Shown piece by piece: positions 1 to 10,021 of a DNA stretch of 64,000 nucleotides (positions are counted from its first letter, which is position 1; every line of letters begins with the position of its first letter). A program made the translations under genes and the position numbers. Source of the stretch: an uncultured Clostridia bacterium (lineage in GTDB: Bacteria; Bacillota; Clostridia; Oscillospirales; Ruminococcaceae). Location of the stretch: NCBI GenBank assembly GCA_947383835.1, contig CANDEV010000010.1, forward strand, positions 1-64,000, written 5' to 3'. The notes under the pieces are model-generated. The model was not told where the DNA came from, did no database searches, and was given only the letters and a program-made list of their open reading frames with translations.

Positions 1-1275
<1,275 letters not shown>

Positions 1276-1282
1276 TCATATT

Positions 1283-1323
1283 GCGGATAGAATTTTTAAG
1301 CATATTCTATCCGCTTAATTTTT
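1283..1323 (+). terminator. Rho-independent terminator of guaB
   Basis: A perfect 11-bp stem (GCGGATAGAAT at 1283-1293 with ATTCTATCCGC at 1304-1314) and a 10-nt loop, followed by a T-rich tract. It lies between guaB and the rhomboid gene on the same strand. Confidence 0.9.
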
Positions 1324-1350
1324 ACCGTAGACGAAAGGAATGTGCCAAAA

Positions 1351-1929
1351 ATGAAAATGCCAAAAATAACCTATAACTCACCCGTAACGCTTACCTTCAC
1401 CATAGCGGCGCTTGCGGCAACCCTTGCGGGAATGATAACAGGCGGCAGGTCAACGCTGCTCCTGTTTTCGGTATACAGAACGTCCCTGCTGAACCCTATG
1501 CTTTATCTGCGGCTGTTTACTTATGTGCTGGGACATTCCGGCATGGCTCATTTTATGGGAAATTTTACAATAATCCTGCTTGTGGGACCCATGCTGGAGG
1601 AAAAATACGGCAGCAAGCGGTTGGTGCTTATGATATTAACAACAGCCCTAATCACGGGGATTATCAGCATAATTTTCTTCCCCGGCACAGCGTTTCTCGG
1701 CGCAAGCGGCGTGGCGTTCATGATGATACTGCTAAGCTCATACGCAAACAGCAGGAGCGGCGAGATACCCCTTACTCTTATTTTCGTTGCGGTGCTTTAT
1801 TTAGGCAGCGAAATAATAAACGGCATTTTTGTTTCCGACGATATTTCCCAGCTTGGACACATTATCGGCGGACTTTGCGGCGGCTTCTTCGGCTGGCTTA
1901 TCTGCAACAAAAAAAGTGCGGTTTTGTAA
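1351..1929 (+). CDS. Rhomboid-family intramembrane serine protease
   Basis: Polytopic membrane protein of about 192 residues resembling rhomboid proteases, which cut transmembrane segments within the bilayer. Visible: hydrophobic segments from about residue 10, the L1-like HSGMAHFMGN region with a conserved His-Asn, the catalytic serine loop GASGVAF, and a late histidine in GHIIGGLCGG that would complete the Ser-His dyad. The ATG at 1351 is preferred because AAAGGA (1334-1339) lies 11 nt upstream; the in-frame GTG at 1342 is only 2 nt from it. The substrate is unknown. It is followed by a structured inverted repeat that can act as its terminator. Confidence 0.85.
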   Translation: MKMPKITYNSPVTLTFTIAALAATLAGMITGGRSTLLLFSVYRTSLLNPMLYLRLFTYVLGHSGMAHFMGNFTIILLVGPMLEEKYGSKRLVLMILTTALITGIISIIFFPGTAFLGASGVAFMMILLSSYANSRSGEIPLTLIFVAVLYLGSEIINGIFVSDDISQLGHIIGGLCGGFFGWLICNKKSAVL

Positions 1930-1941
1930 ATTGTAAAAAGA

Positions 1942-2026
1942 AAAAAATAACCGTTGGCAAATAAAGGCTCTCATGGGTAACAATACTTCAGTACCGCTTC
2001 CTGCCTAATGCCGACGGTTATTTTTT
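1942..2026. repeat. Inverted-repeat element carrying part of repeat family C; bidirectional terminator
   Basis: Arms AAATAACCGTTGGC and GCCGACGGTTATTTT (one G-U pair) bound by A and T tracts enclose a 51-base interior (1959-2009). The interior resembles the 3' half of the 91-bp unit found after mgtE: shared blocks include GGGTA, CTTC, CCG and CTGCCTAA in the same order. It lies between the convergent rhomboid gene and flagellar operon and could end transcription from both sides. Confidence 0.65.
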
Positions 2027-2057
2027 GTGCGTCCGCTCATTCTTATCTCTACACTGC

Positions 2058-2121
2058 AAAAAAGATAAGAAGCAAGAAACATTTTGCGGAAAATGTCCGC
2101 AAAAATTTCTTACCTCTTATC
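2058..2121 (-). terminator. Terminator of the flagellar operon
   Basis: Read on the minus strand just after the cheD stop: a long hairpin with outer arms GATAAGA/TCTTATC, middle arms AAGAAA/TTTCTT and inner arms TTTTGCGGA/TCCGCAAAA, followed by six T. It includes the AAGAAGCAAGAA motif that recurs in other intergenic gaps of the window. Confidence 0.85.
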
Positions 2122-2129
2122 AACACTTC

Positions 2130-2612
2130 TCAAACAACTTTTGTAGGCTTCATTGCCGCGCGGACTTCCATTCTTCCGTCCTCGCCGTGAAAAAGTACAG
2201 TACGCCCGAAATCCGCGCCTGTCTCCTCGGCAACTATCCTTATCCTGTAGGACGCCAAAACCTTTTTTACCGCCGCAACATTCCTCTCGCCTATGTTGAA
2301 CATCGAGGAGGAATTGCCCTTGAACATCTGAGCTCCGCCCGCGATCTTCGCTGTCATTCGGGCGGTCGACGCTCCCATTTTATTCATTGTTTGAACAAGC
2401 TCAGCAATGCCGGTATCGGCATACCTTCGCTTGTTATCTACTTTTCCTGCTGCCTCCGTGCTAAGAGGCAGCATTATATGCGCAAGTCCCGCAATTTTTT
2501 TATCGCTGTCATAAAGGCAGATTCCAACGCATGACCCCAAAGCGTATGTAATCAATGAGTCCGGCGTTTTGACCGCATTTAGATCTGCAATGCCCACCGT
2601 AACCATAGCCAT
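2130..2612 (-). CDS. cheD: Chemoreceptor glutamine deamidase CheD
   Basis: Deamidates glutamines on methyl-accepting chemotaxis receptors and, in Bacillus-type systems, binds CheC to stimulate its CheY-P phosphatase activity. The 160-residue length is typical. The catalytic triad known in the family is visible as Thr22, Cys28 (in LGSCVGICLYD) and His45 (GLAHIMLP). The ATG overlaps the cheC stop codon (TAATG), which indicates translational coupling. It is the last gene of the flagellar operon. An internal ATG two codons later is an alternative start. No receptor, cheA, cheW, cheB or cheR gene is present in the window. Confidence 0.96.
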   Translation of the reverse strand: MAMVTVGIADLNAVKTPDSLITYALGSCVGICLYDSDKKIAGLAHIMLPLSTEAAGKVDNKRRYADTGIAELVQTMNKMGASTARMTAKIAGGAQMFKGNSSSMFNIGERNVAAVKKVLASYRIRIVAEETGADFGRTVLFHGEDGRMEVRAAMKPTKVV

Positions 2613-3235
2613 TATACACTCACTCCCAGCTTTTCAAAAAGAGTTTCAAGAGACTCCAGTTCCGGAACAAGTATCATATTGCTTTTTACTTCACCGCTGT
2701 CAATTATAAACCTATCATCAATGAAAAGAACCTTGTCTCCTATCTGAGCGAATTCTATAGCCGGAACGCTTAAGATCGCTCCCACCATATCGACTGTAAG
2801 ATTTGGAACAGATATATCTATCGACATTCCCGTAAGCGAAGCCAGCGCGTTCATATACGAACCCGCCATAATGTTGCCGACCTCTTGTATAAGCGATATT
2901 TCCATATCGTTCATGTTATACAGATCCTCTATCTCGTTTCCGAAAAGCGCGCTTGTCATTTTGCTGGCAAATGATTTTTCCAAAACGTAGAGCATCATTC
3001 CGGTTATATCTCCCTGAATGCCGACAAGCATACCTATCGCAACATTTTCAGGTCCGCCGAGGAAATTGACCGTCTCGCTGAAATCAAGAAGCTTTACCGA
3101 GGGCACCGTTATATCGGTGGACACCTGCAAAAATTCCGCAAGCGCGCTGGCGGCGTTTCCCGAACCTATATTTCCTATTTCCTTCAGTACGTCAAGGTGC
3201 ATATCCTGTAATTCATTCACATTACTTAAAGGCAT
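2612..3235 (-). CDS. cheC: CheY-P phosphatase CheC
   Basis: Soluble phosphatase that removes phosphate from CheY and adapts the chemotaxis response. The 207 residues contain the two pseudo-symmetric active-site helices of the CheC/CheX/FliY family: LKEIGNIGSGNAAS (Glu19, Asn22) and IQEVGNIMAGSY (Glu118, Asn121). Both E-x-x-N pairs are intact, so two active sites are expected. It is coupled to cheD downstream. It follows two rod/hook-type genes, so it sits at the tail of the flagellar operon. The product lacks the C-terminal FliN domain found in the fliY product at 12170-13432. Confidence 0.95.
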   Translation of the reverse strand: MPLSNVNELQDMHLDVLKEIGNIGSGNAASALAEFLQVSTDITVPSVKLLDFSETVNFLGGPENVAIGMLVGIQGDITGMMLYVLEKSFASKMTSALFGNEIEDLYNMNDMEISLIQEVGNIMAGSYMNALASLTGMSIDISVPNLTVDMVGAILSVPAIEFAQIGDKVLFIDDRFIIDSGEVKSNMILVPELESLETLFEKLGVSV

Positions 3236-3317
3236 ACTGCCATCTCTCCTTTCTCTTGATTTTTATGCTGCAGCCCGCAGCTTCGATGCTTTAGGCACAA
3301 AGCCGCCTGATGTTAAA

Positions 3318-4052
3318 TTAATTTCTGAGATTATTAACTATATTTTGCAGCTCATCATGCGTCTTTACCATGTTGATGTTGAGCTGATAAGCTCTCTGGT
3401 ACTCTATGACCTTTGACATTTCGTTTGCAACGCTTGTCGAGGAGGCTTCAAGATAACCCTCTTTTTTCTGTGCCAGCGGATCAGCCTGCGCCTCGCCGCT
3501 TGAAGCCGTTGCAATGAAATAGTTATCGCCTATCTGATCGAGACCGTATGGATTGTCAAAGCGGTACACGCCGATCATTTCAGTCAGCGCGGGGTAATCC
3601 ACCTCGTCTGTATTTTCGTCTGTAAACGGGATCTCTATCCTGTTTCCGTCATAGTCGAGTATGTACGCTCCGTATTCGTTGCAAAGCTCCCAAACGCCAT
3701 CTGCATTTTGGGTCATATAGAACGCGCCGTCCTTTGTGTAAGTCGTAATACCCTCGGGAGTGCCGCAGGCAAAAAATCCCTCGTCAAGCGCGGCAAAGTC
3801 GAACATTCTGCCCGTTGAACGCAGCTGCGACTGCTCGAACATCATATCGGTTTTCTGCACTCTTACGCCGTGACCGAATTGAGTCTCCTCGTTGTTGTTA
3901 TTTCTTTCCGTATATATCAAGTCGGCAAATGAGGGTCTCGTTGCCTTAAATCCAATTGTGTTTACATTTGCAAGGTTATTTCCCGTTATGTCCATAGCCA
4001 TTTGATAGCTTATTACTGCTGACGCGGCGGAATAATATCCGATTTTACCCAT
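3318..4052 (-). CDS. Flagellar hook-basal body protein, FlgG-like distal rod (FlhP/FlgG family)
   Basis: Exported axial protein of the flagellar rod. The 244 residues show the conserved N-terminal rod motif (AMDITGNNLANVNTIGFK), a central basal-body domain with the LDEGFFA motif, and the C-terminal D0 helix (NEMSKVIEYQRAYQLNINMVKTHDEL shortened: NEMSKVIEYQRAY) ending in NNLRN. It is paired with a second rod-type gene directly upstream, matching the flhO-flhP or flgF-flgG pairs of Firmicutes. Which of the two is the proximal and which the distal rod protein cannot be settled by reading alone. It has a good AAAGGA site before ATG 4052. Confidence 0.9.
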   Translation of the reverse strand: MGKIGYYSAASAVISYQMAMDITGNNLANVNTIGFKATRPSFADLIYTERNNNNEETQFGHGVRVQKTDMMFEQSQLRSTGRMFDFAALDEGFFACGTPEGITTYTKDGAFYMTQNADGVWELCNEYGAYILDYDGNRIEIPFTDENTDEVDYPALTEMIGVYRFDNPYGLDQIGDNYFIATASSGEAQADPLAQKKEGYLEASSTSVANEMSKVIEYQRAYQLNINMVKTHDELQNIVNNLRN

Positions 4053-4103
4053 AGTAAATTACCTCTTTCCTTTCACATTCAGTAAAATTATATATCGATC
4101 AGC

Positions 4104-4859
4104 TTAATTTATCTGACAAAGATTTACTGCCATCTGATTGATGCTGTCGGCAATTTTCAATCCCGAGCTGCAAGCTGTAAAGACCTGCTGCGCGTCCATT
4201 GCGCGGATAGTTTCCTCCGCAACATTCACGTTGGAACGCTCATACCAGCCCTGCTTCACCTGATAGATAGCGTCCGCGGGAATATCTCCTATAGGAGTTT
4301 CCTCGTAGGGACGCATAAGGTTATCGTCCACCTTTTCAACATCTGTTTCGGGATCAAGGAAGGAAAGCCCAAGCTGGAACACTCTTCCGTCTTCCGTGGT
4401 TATCTCGCCGAAGCGTCCCACCTCAAAATCAGCGGTACCAAGCTGTATTCTCTCGCCGTTTTCGTCAAGGACATAGCCCGTTGTTCCGAGAGTAAGATAG
4501 CCCTCGCCGTTTATTGTGAACTGACCGTTCCTGCTCAAAAGCCTCTCGCCTGTCCTCCGCTCCTCGATATTGAAATAAACATTGCCCACAAGAGCCATAT
4601 CCAGCCGTGACTGGGTATTCTCCATTGTGCCCTGCTCAAGATTCGTGTCGGTATAATCAATTGTACGGTAGCTGATGTTTCCCGTCTCGCTTCTTCTGCC
4701 GTTCCTCAGCAAAAGGAGCTTTTTCTCAAAGGTGGTAGGTATAGCCTCGTCCGACTTATATCCCGCCGTTTTCGCGTTGGCAAGGTTGTTTGTTATAACG
4801 TTGAGTATCCTCTGTTCATTGATGATGCCGTTTGCCGCAGTATAAAAACCTCTTAACAT
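4104..4859 (-). CDS. Flagellar basal-body rod protein, FlgF/FlhO-like
   Basis: Axial rod protein exported by the flagellar type III apparatus. About 251 residues: N-terminal D0 helix with VITNNLANAKTAGYKSD, a central domain containing LLSRNGQFTINGEGYL (the rod-family FTxNGxG signature), and a C-terminal helix VNVAEETIRAMDAQQVF. The ATG at 4859 is chosen because AAAGGA lies 8 nt before it; an in-frame GTG two codons earlier almost touches the ribosome site. It lies between the sigma-28 gene and its paralogue and probably works with it in the rod. Confidence 0.9.
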   Translation of the reverse strand: MLRGFYTAANGIINEQRILNVITNNLANAKTAGYKSDEAIPTTFEKKLLLLRNGRRSETGNISYRTIDYTDTNLEQGTMENTQSRLDMALVGNVYFNIEERRTGERLLSRNGQFTINGEGYLTLGTTGYVLDENGERIQLGTADFEVGRFGEITTEDGRVFQLGLSFLDPETDVEKVDDNLMRPYEETPIGDIPADAIYQVKQGWYERSNVNVAEETIRAMDAQQVFTACSSGLKIADSINQMAVNLCQIN

Positions 4860-4896
4860 AAGCACGTTCCTTTCCTGTTTCTTATCAAAATAAGAA

Positions 4897-5661
4897 TTAC
4901 TGATTTATGTAATCCTTCATATATTTTTTCATTTTCATAACCGCTTGGGCGTGTATCTGGCAGGCTCGGCTCTCCGAGATGTCCAGCACCTTTGCTATAT
5001 CGGAAAACCTCAGCTTTTCGTAATAATAAAGCGTCACCACAAGTCTTTCCCTTTCCTTAAGGGACTTTATCGCTTCAGCAAGATACCTCATTTTCTCCTG
5101 CCTGTGGACGGAAGCCTCCGACGACCACATACCGTCGTCGTCCGTGCCGTCGGGGATATCGAAGCCCGTGTTTGTAACAAGATCCTCAAATGAAAGGGTC
5201 TGCGCCGTAGCAGCCTGCGCCGTATAGCTTTCAAATCTCTCCAAGGAAAGATTCATATATTCCGCAAGCTCCTTTGCCTCAGGCTCTCTGTCAAGAGCGC
5301 TGTAAAGCGCCGCATAGGCAGCGTCGTACTCCTTGGCGAAACGTCTGACGCTGCGCGGGACGAAATCCTGCCGCCTTATAAAATCTATTATCGCGCCCCT
5401 GACCTTTATAGATGCGTACGTTTCAAACTTTACGCCCTTTTGGGGGTCGAACGTTTCTATCGCACCCATAAGTGCAATAGTCGCCTCGTTGATTATATCG
5501 TCTGTTTCCGCAAATTTCAGGTACATATTTCTTGTGGAAAGCGCGGCATATTTAACAATGCTCATATATGCCATGATAACGCTGTTCCGCAAAGACTTGT
5601 CGCCTGTTTCCTTATATTTAAGAAGCAGAAGCGCGCCGTTTTCCTTATCGTTTTCAGCCAC
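4897..5661 (-). CDS. fliA: RNA polymerase sigma factor for motility, FliA/SigD/WhiG type
   Basis: Alternative sigma factor that directs late flagellar and chemotaxis promoters. The 254 residues contain region 2 (AETDDIINEATIALMGAIETFDPQKG, key block FDPQKGVKFETYAS), region 3 (RRFAKEYDAAY onwards) and region 4 (ISESRACQIHAQAVMKMK), the arrangement of FliA/SigD proteins. It starts with GTG preceded by a strong GGGGGTGAT site. Its position inside the operon after flhA matches Bacillus and clostridial operons, but flhF and flhG, which normally lie between, are absent. No flgM anti-sigma gene is visible in the window. Confidence 0.95.
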   Translation of the reverse strand: MAENDKENGALLLLKYKETGDKSLRNSVIMAYMSIVKYAALSTRNMYLKFAETDDIINEATIALMGAIETFDPQKGVKFETYASIKVRGAIIDFIRRQDFVPRSVRRFAKEYDAAYAALYSALDREPEAKELAEYMNLSLERFESYTAQAATAQTLSFEDLVTNTGFDIPDGTDDDGMWSSEASVHRQEKMRYLAEAIKSLKERERLVVTLYYYEKLRFSDIAKVLDISESRACQIHAQAVMKMKKYMKDYINQ

Positions 5662-5709
5662 AGGATCACCCCCTTACAGTAAGATTTAAGAGGTAAGAAG
5701 CAAGAATGA

Positions 5710-7788
5710 TCAGGTCACCGCAGCCGCGTCGAGAGCAATATTTCCCACAGCCTGTATCTGGACCGAGTTGTCTATCTCGCTGAATGACAGCACCGTTATA
5801 TTCGGTATGAACTGATCGATAAGCTTTTTGAAATAGATGCGGACAATTGGCGAAGTCAGTACGATAGGCATCGGCACTACCTCCTTGACCCTGTCTATCT
5901 GCTCGTTTAAAGCGGCAATAAGCATTTGTATCGTCTGCGGATCCATGGCAAGGTAAGAGCCCTGCTCGGATTTTTTAACAGAAGCAACGATCTTGTTCTC
6001 CGTATCTGTATCCAGAGTGAGGACGCGTATCTGTCCGCCGTCGGAAAATCTTCTTGTGATAGTTCTCTTAAGCGCCTGTCTTACATATTCGGTGGTGATG
6101 TCGATATCCTTCATGTTGTGCTGATTGTCGGCAATAGTTTCCAGTATTGTCTGCAAGTCCCTGATAGGCACGCTCTCCTTAAGAAGCAGACAGAGAACCT
6201 TTTGCAGATATGCAGGTGAAACAACGGTCGGAACTATATCGTCAACAAGTGTGGGATTTGTTTGCTTAAGCTTGTCAAGCATAGTCTTTACGTCCTGCCT
6301 TGAAAGCAGCTCGTGAGCGTAATTCTTGATTATCTCGGAAAGGTGGGTGATGATAACGGAGGTGGGGTCGATAAGAGTGTACCCCGCGATTTCAGCTTGA
6401 AGCTTGTTCTGCTCCGGAATCCATTTTGCGGGAATGTTGAACGCAGGCTCAACGGTGTCGATACCGTCCACCTCTTTCGTAACGCTTCCGCTGTCCAGCG
6501 CAAGGTAGTGATCCATAAGGATTTCTGCCTGAGCAACCACCTCGCCCTTTATTTTAATAACGTATTGGTTTGGATTTATGTGCTGATTATCCGTCATTCT
6601 TACCGACGGGAAAACCATACCCATATCCATTGCGAACTGTTTTCGGAAAATTACAACACGCTCGATAAGCGTACCGCCGGAGCTTTCGTCCGCAAGTGGG
6701 ATAAGGCTGTAGCCAAATTCCATTTCTATCTGCTCGACGTTAAGGAGCTTATAAACGTTGTCAATGTCCTTGTAGTACTCCATTTCGGAAAGAGCCTCTT
6801 TGTTTTCGGACATTTCTCTCGCGGCGATATCTGTCTCCGCGGCAAGCTGCTGCTGATTTCTCATCAGAATAATGCCCAGCGCAAGAAGTACCGCGCCCAA
6901 CACGATAAGCTGTATTTTCGGGAAGCCCGGAATAAGCATCATGACCAGCATTACAAGTCCCGAAATAATAAGCACCAGCGGCTGTGAGGTGAACTGATTC
7001 TTAATGTCCACATTAAGGCTTTCTTCCGAGGCGGAACGGGTAACTATCATACCCATTGCCGTAGAAATAAGCAGCGCAGGTATCTGTGAGCAAAGACCGT
7101 CGCCTACTGTTGAAATGGTGTAGGTGGAAAGAACGTCCATAAATTCCATTCCGTCGAAAACAAGACCTACAACCGCGCCGCCCAAAAGGTTTACGATCGC
7201 CGCAACAATAGAGAATGTGGCGTCGCCCTTTACGAACTTTGAAGCACCGTCCATTGCTCCGAAGAAGTCTGATTCTCTCTGAATTTTTGCGCGCCTTACC
7301 TTTGCCTCGTCCTCGTTGATTATACCGGAGTTTAGGTCGGCGTCGATAGCCATTTGCTTACCGGGCATAGCGTCCAGAGTAAATCTCGCCGTTACCTCGG
7401 CAACTCTCTCCGCACCCTTTGTTACGACCAGCATCTGCACTACTGTAATAAGGATAAATACGATAAAACCGATAAGAGCGTTTCCCTTCATAACAAACTG
7501 CCCGAAGGATTTGACTATCTGCCCCGCATAGCCCTGCTGAAACAGAATAAGACGGGTTGACGAAATATTAAGACCCAGCCTGAAGATTGTAGTAATAAGG
7601 AGCATTGACGGGAATATGGAAAATTCCAGCGGCTCCTTTATGTACATGGTTATAAGAAGAATAACCAGCGATAATGCGATATTAACAACAAACAGCATAT
7701 CCAGCAGCCATGTCGGCAGCGGTATGATTATCAGAAAAATAGCAAGGATAACGAATACCGTTACCATGTTATTCATTATTTTTTTCAC
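5710..7788 (-). CDS. flhA: Flagellar type III export gate protein FlhA
   Basis: Export-gate subunit that uses the proton gradient to drive secretion of rod, hook and filament proteins. The 692 residues show eight or so N-terminal membrane segments, the FHIPEP-type signature region (SFGQFVMKGNALIGFIVF and the following ERVAEVTARFTLDAMPGKQ block), and a C-terminal cytoplasmic domain from about residue 340 that binds chaperones and substrates. The start is uncertain: the GTG at 7788 has a GGAAGG about 13 nt upstream, and ATG 7776 has no obvious site. It lies downstream of flhB, as in most Firmicutes. Confidence 0.96.
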   Translation of the reverse strand: MKKIMNNMVTVFVILAIFLIIIPLPTWLLDMLFVVNIALSLVILLITMYIKEPLEFSIFPSMLLITTIFRLGLNISSTRLILFQQGYAGQIVKSFGQFVMKGNALIGFIVFILITVVQMLVVTKGAERVAEVTARFTLDAMPGKQMAIDADLNSGIINEDEAKVRRAKIQRESDFFGAMDGASKFVKGDATFSIVAAIVNLLGGAVVGLVFDGMEFMDVLSTYTISTVGDGLCSQIPALLISTAMGMIVTRSASEESLNVDIKNQFTSQPLVLIISGLVMLVMMLIPGFPKIQLIVLGAVLLALGIILMRNQQQLAAETDIAAREMSENKEALSEMEYYKDIDNVYKLLNVEQIEMEFGYSLIPLADESSGGTLIERVVIFRKQFAMDMGMVFPSVRMTDNQHINPNQYVIKIKGEVVAQAEILMDHYLALDSGSVTKEVDGIDTVEPAFNIPAKWIPEQNKLQAEIAGYTLIDPTSVIITHLSEIIKNYAHELLSRQDVKTMLDKLKQTNPTLVDDIVPTVVSPAYLQKVLCLLLKESVPIRDLQTILETIADNQHNMKDIDITTEYVRQALKRTITRRFSDGGQIRVLTLDTDTENKIVASVKKSEQGSYLAMDPQTIQMLIAALNEQIDRVKEVVPMPIVLTSPIVRIYFKKLIDQFIPNITVLSFSEIDNSVQIQAVGNIALDAAAVT

Positions 7789-7822
7789 GGTATAAACGTA
7801 ACCTTCCCTTCCAGAAGCAGGA

Positions 7823-7872
7823 AAATAAGAAGCAAGAAGTTTATTCTGTTATATGCTTCCTATCTTATTTCT
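7823..7872. repeat. Intergenic AAGAAGCAAGAAG hairpin between flhB and flhA
   Basis: AAATAAGAAGCAAGAAG at its start and CTTCCTATCTTATTT at its end can pair (AAATAAGA with TCTTATTT, GAAG with CTTC). The core motif AAGAAGCAAGA is also seen near 2067, 5697 and 50903. It separates two operon genes and may modulate read-through or mRNA processing; this is inference. Confidence 0.5.
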
Positions 7873-7874
7873 TC

Positions 7875-8996
7875 TTAGTAATTTGGGTAATTTGGGGTAA
7901 TTTCATGCTGTAAGCCCTTTGGCTTTTTGCCGCTCATTTCGTAGACGAACGCCAGCACCTGCGCGACCTCCTGATAAAAATTATAGGGTATCGCTCTGCC
8001 GATGTCCACCTCTTTATAGAGACCTCTTGCAAGCGGCACGTTTTCCACTACGGCAACGCCGCTTTCCTCAGCCTTGTCGATAATTCTGAAAGCCATATTA
8101 TCCGCTCCCTTTGCCACTACAACTGGAGCAATGTCCTTATCCTCGTCATATTTTATCGCAACGGCAAAGTGAGTAGGGTTTCTTATAACAACGTCCGCGC
8201 CGGGGACGTCCTGCATCATACGGCTCATAGCCATTTGCTGCTGCTTCTGGCGGCGCTTGCCCTTGATCTGGGGGTCGCCCTCCATTTGCTTGTACTCTTC
8301 CTTGACCTCCTGCTTGGTCATTTTCATGTCCTTGTCGAATTTGTATTTCTGGAACAGGAAATCTATAGCGGCAACTGCCACGAAAACCACAGCGATCTTC
8401 ATACATATGGAGTATATTGCGTCCATTGTATAAAGAAGACCCGAGGACAAGTCCATCTGAAAAAGCCTTGCAAAGTCGGAAATTCTTGAAGAGACCTCGT
8501 TATAAACAACAGCAAAAAGTATTATAAGCTTTACCAATGATTTTGCAAGCTCGAAAACCGACGTTACGGAAAACATTTTTTTAATCCCCTGAAACGGGTT
8601 GAGCTTGCTGAATTTAAACTGAAAGGATTTTTTTGAAAAGATAAATTTTGTCTGTATTCCGGTAACTATGACAGGTATAAGTATCGAAGCCAGCAGTACA
8701 GGTCCGGCTATCAGAAGCGTAGCCTTTCCCGCCTCAAGGATTAGCTTTGCGGAAACTCTCATTCCGCCGAGCTGACCGTTTTCCATTCCCTCGCCCGCAA
8801 TGCTCAGCCAATAGGTCAGGCATTCCGAAGCGGTTTTATACATAAGCTTCGCCATAAGTCTGAGTATAAAGAACACAAGCAGTATAAACGCAGCCGTGAC
8901 CACGTCCTTGCTTTGCATGACGTTGCCCTCTTTCCGCTGCTCACGCAGCTTATGAGGGGTCGCCTTTTCGGTTTTCTCACCGCTGCTTTCGGGCAT
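7875..8996 (-). CDS. flhB: Flagellar export switch protein FlhB
   Basis: Inner-membrane component of the flagellar export gate that switches substrate class from rod/hook to filament. The 373 residues begin with the family start SGEKTEKATPHKLREQRKEG, have four membrane segments (about 33-57, 85-115, 145-165, 185-215), and a cytoplasmic domain with the self-cleavage site NPTH at 273-276. A good AAGGAAG site precedes the ATG. Upstream lies a previously unannotated 44-codon gene and then fliR. Confidence 0.97.
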   Translation of the reverse strand: MPESSGEKTEKATPHKLREQRKEGNVMQSKDVVTAAFILLVFFILRLMAKLMYKTASECLTYWLSIAGEGMENGQLGGMRVSAKLILEAGKATLLIAGPVLLASILIPVIVTGIQTKFIFSKKSFQFKFSKLNPFQGIKKMFSVTSVFELAKSLVKLIILFAVVYNEVSSRISDFARLFQMDLSSGLLYTMDAIYSICMKIAVVFVAVAAIDFLFQKYKFDKDMKMTKQEVKEEYKQMEGDPQIKGKRRQKQQQMAMSRMMQDVPGADVVIRNPTHFAVAIKYDEDKDIAPVVVAKGADNMAFRIIDKAEESGVAVVENVPLARGLYKEVDIGRAIPYNFYQEVAQVLAFVYEMSGKKPKGLQHEITPNYPNY

Positions 8997-9018
8997 ATAT
9001 TATCTTCCTTTTTAAAAG

Positions 9019-9153
9019 TTAATTTTTATTAGATTCTTTTTTAGCCATTTCTTTTACTTCTTCTATAGCTTTCTTAACATCGTCCATATCTTTACAGTGT
9101 TCAAATTTATCAGCAATCAACTTCAAAATTACTTCCAGTTGTTTATCAGTCAT
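9019..9153 (-). CDS. Small hypothetical protein (44 aa) between fliR and flhB
   Basis: A 45-codon frame starting MTDKQLEVILKLIADKF and ending KKESNKN. It has an excellent ribosome site (AAGGAG, 7 nt before ATG 9153) and sits in a 203-bp gap of the flagellar operon. The composition is Lys/Glu/Asp-rich and predicted helical; heptad-like hydrophobics (L6, I9, L12, I13, F17) suggest an amphipathic helix or small coiled coil. There is no membrane segment or signal peptide. I do not recognise the family. Codon use is more A/T-rich than in flhB and fliR. It ends 22 nt before the flhB start. Confidence 0.7.
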   Translation of the reverse strand: MTDKQLEVILKLIADKFEHCKDMDDVKKAIEEVKEMAKKESNKN

Positions 9154-9199
9154 GGCAATTCTCCTTTTTTACATAGTGTATCTAAATTTCATTAAAAAA

Positions 9200-9985
9200 T
9201 TACGCAACAGGCAGTATTGTTACAAAGGATTCAAGCGTCTCCAGCCATGTGTCAAGATAACCGTCAATAAATTCCGAGAGCGGCACCGCTACCAAAAACA
9301 GTATCGCAAAGCCGAAAGCAACCTTCATCTGAATGTTGATGACCATTATCTGTATCTGCGGTACAGACTTCATCAAAACACCCATGCAAAATTCAAGGAT
9401 AAGCTCTGCGGCAATAACAGGCATTGCCAGCTTGATGACCGTGCCCAGCAGCACCGAAAAATACACCGCTATGCTGTAGCCGAAATCGGGATTGAACCCG
9501 CCGCTCCCTATCGGGAGAATATCGTAGGACAGCACAAACAGCCTTATATATGACATATGGGAATTCGTTGCAAAAAAATACAAATACAGCATAAAGCTGA
9601 TGAACGAACCCATAATTGACATCTGAACATTGGTCTCGGGATCGAAAACCTTAGCCATTCCGAGACCTGACTGCATATCCATGACCTCGCCCGCCACCTG
9701 AACAGTATAAAAGAACATATCGGTAATAAACCCTATCACAAGTCCGATAAAGGTCTCCCGCAGGATCATCATAAGATAAACTCCCGCAGTGCCGCCTGTG
9801 TCCACAGGTTCGGGCTGAAGCACCATAATTACGATATATGTAATAAAAACCGATATTCCGATCTTTGCAATAACGGGAATATTCCGTCTCGACAAGATCG
9901 GGTTAAAGGCAAATATGCAAAGTATCCGGGCAAAAACCAGCAAATTGGTCTCAAAGCTCCGAAACAGGACAACAAAGAAATCCAA
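9200..9985 (-). CDS. fliR: Flagellar export gate protein FliR
   Basis: Polytopic core subunit of the flagellar type III export gate, assembling with FliP and FliQ. The 261 residues have about six hydrophobic segments, with family landmarks RILCIFAFNPILSRRNIP near the N terminus and the SGLGMAKVFDP block mid-protein. It starts with TTG at 9985 preceded by AGGGAGG at 9 nt; no ATG fits the conserved N terminus better. It follows fliQ in the fliO-P-Q-R-flhB-flhA order. Confidence 0.95.
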   Translation of the reverse strand: MDFFVVLFRSFETNLLVFARILCIFAFNPILSRRNIPVIAKIGISVFITYIVIMVLQPEPVDTGGTAGVYLMMILRETFIGLVIGFITDMFFYTVQVAGEVMDMQSGLGMAKVFDPETNVQMSIMGSFISFMLYLYFFATNSHMSYIRLFVLSYDILPIGSGGFNPDFGYSIAVYFSVLLGTVIKLAMPVIAAELILEFCMGVLMKSVPQIQIMVINIQMKVAFGFAILFLVAVPLSEFIDGYLDTWLETLESFVTILPVA

Positions 9986-10021
9986 GGTCTGATTCCTCCC
10001 TTAGAACTTGCTAAAAAACGC

